Positions 63,710 through 64,000 of a stretch of DNA of 64,000 nt are shown here, piece after piece. Source of the stretch: Pseudomonas sp. KNUC1026. Its GTDB lineage: Bacteria; Pseudomonadota; Gammaproteobacteria; Pseudomonadales; Pseudomonadaceae. Position 1 is the stretch's first letter. Every line of letters begins with the position of its first letter. The stretch is from contig NZ_CP087138.1 of assembly GCF_021650705.1 (NCBI RefSeq), positions 4,890,501-4,954,500 of the forward strand, read 5' to 3'. The notes under the pieces are model-generated. The model was not told the DNA's origin and searched no databases. It worked only from the letters and a program-made list of their open reading frames with translations. A program made the position numbers and the translations under genes.

Positions 63710-64000
63710 TCAGCGCGGGTGGCGCGTATCGTTGCTCGCCAGGCGCAGCTGAGTTTGTGGCTGCGGCTTGAGCACGCGCTTGGCGACGGCGAAATGCTCG
63801 TTCCAGTAGGGCTTGTTCAGGCTGTCGATGGTGACGGCCTTGCCACGGCTGGGTGCATGGATGAACTGGTTGTCGCCCATGTAGATGGCCACATGGTTGA
63901 CCTGGCGGCCGCGGGTTTTGAAGAAGATCAGGTCGCCGGGCTTGAGGTCTTTGCGCGGCACTTCAATGCCATGGCCGGAAGCCATATCGCGCGAAGTGCG
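63710..64000 (-). CDS. NlpC/P60 endopeptidase, C-terminal part (runs off window)
   Basis: Only the C-terminal 97 residues are in the window; the frame is open to the edge (RTSRDMASGHGIEVPRKDLKPGDLIFF). The catalytic His lies in VNHVAIYMGDNQFIHAPS; the catalytic Cys and the N-terminus, with any signal peptide, are outside. NlpC/P60 enzymes cleave peptidoglycan stem peptides. Confidence 0.88.
   Translation of the reverse strand, partial: RTSRDMASGHGIEVPRKDLKPGDLIFFKTRGRQVNHVAIYMGDNQFIHAPSRGKAVTIDSLNKPYWNEHFAVAKRVLKPQPQTQLRLASNDTRHPR

Overview
This window reads as Pseudomonas chromosome, most likely P. putida group. The support is the high-GC, densely packed coding, the cadR/cadA pair with its MerR-type operator, the four REP palindromes, and the conserved gene strings ftsY-ftsE-ftsX-rpoH, hemW-rdgB-metW-metX-yggT-proC-yggS/pilT and coaD/mutM. 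Species is inference; no rRNA or tRNA gene was seen.

Layout. (1) 1-4180: rsgA and orn (housekeeping), then a YnfM-like MFS exporter divergent from a LysR regulator, bounded by two REP elements. (2) 4203-22588: one uninterrupted minus-strand run of 21 tightly overlapping genes, a complete aryl polyene (APE)/xanthomonadin-type pigment cluster. It holds two ketosynthases, a chain-length factor, a ketoreductase, two dehydratase activities (one fused to an AMP ligase), two ACPs, an aromatic ammonia-lyase, a thioesterase, acyl- and glycosyltransferases, LolA-like, MMPL and lipoprotein export genes, a methyltransferase, a flavin-dependent halogenase-like enzyme and an antiporter-like membrane protein. 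(3) 22851-25787: an orphan ParA ATPase, a citrate-synthase-fold enzyme with a Glu at the catalytic Asp position, and a LysR regulator. (4) 25875-31375: cadR/cadA metal-efflux pair, then a GTPase(DUF3482)/DUF2868 pair. (5) 31432-38705: folA, a PL7 alginate-lyase-like protein without signal peptide, phosphorylcholine phosphatase, ilvD, a second MFS exporter and an RlmI-type methyltransferase. (6) 38926-39330: one AT-rich orphan gene. (7) 39477-64000: core block with an HDOD protein, mutM, ferredoxin, coaD, TetR, sulfurtransferase, YheT hydrolase, rsmD, a M16 protease pair, ftsYEX, rpoH, mtgA, thiS-thiG, trmB, hemW, rdgB, metW-metX, a SpoU methyltransferase, yggT, proC, yggS, pilT and the end of an NlpC/P60 gene.

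How the APE genes should cooperate (family knowledge plus inference): the ammonia-lyase makes an aryl-acrylate starter, the AMP ligase loads it on an ACP, and KS/CLF with KR and DH extend a conjugated polyene. Methyltransferase and halogenase-like enzymes decorate the ring or chain. Glycosyl- and acyltransferases attach the polyene to a lipid-like carrier, and LolA, MMPL and lipoprotein components move it to the outer membrane.

Data caution: at least fourteen single-base frameshifts interrupt otherwise intact genes, including the normally essential ftsY. Almost all are the loss of one C or G (one A) in a short run, so I read them as sequencing or assembly errors and give full gene spans with the frameshift positions. 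The main pigment system is a known family; the points I find least expected are the halogenase signature inside it, the Asp-to-Glu citrate synthase with a hairpin over its ribosome-binding site, the tail-anchored PL7-like protein and the AT-rich orphan.
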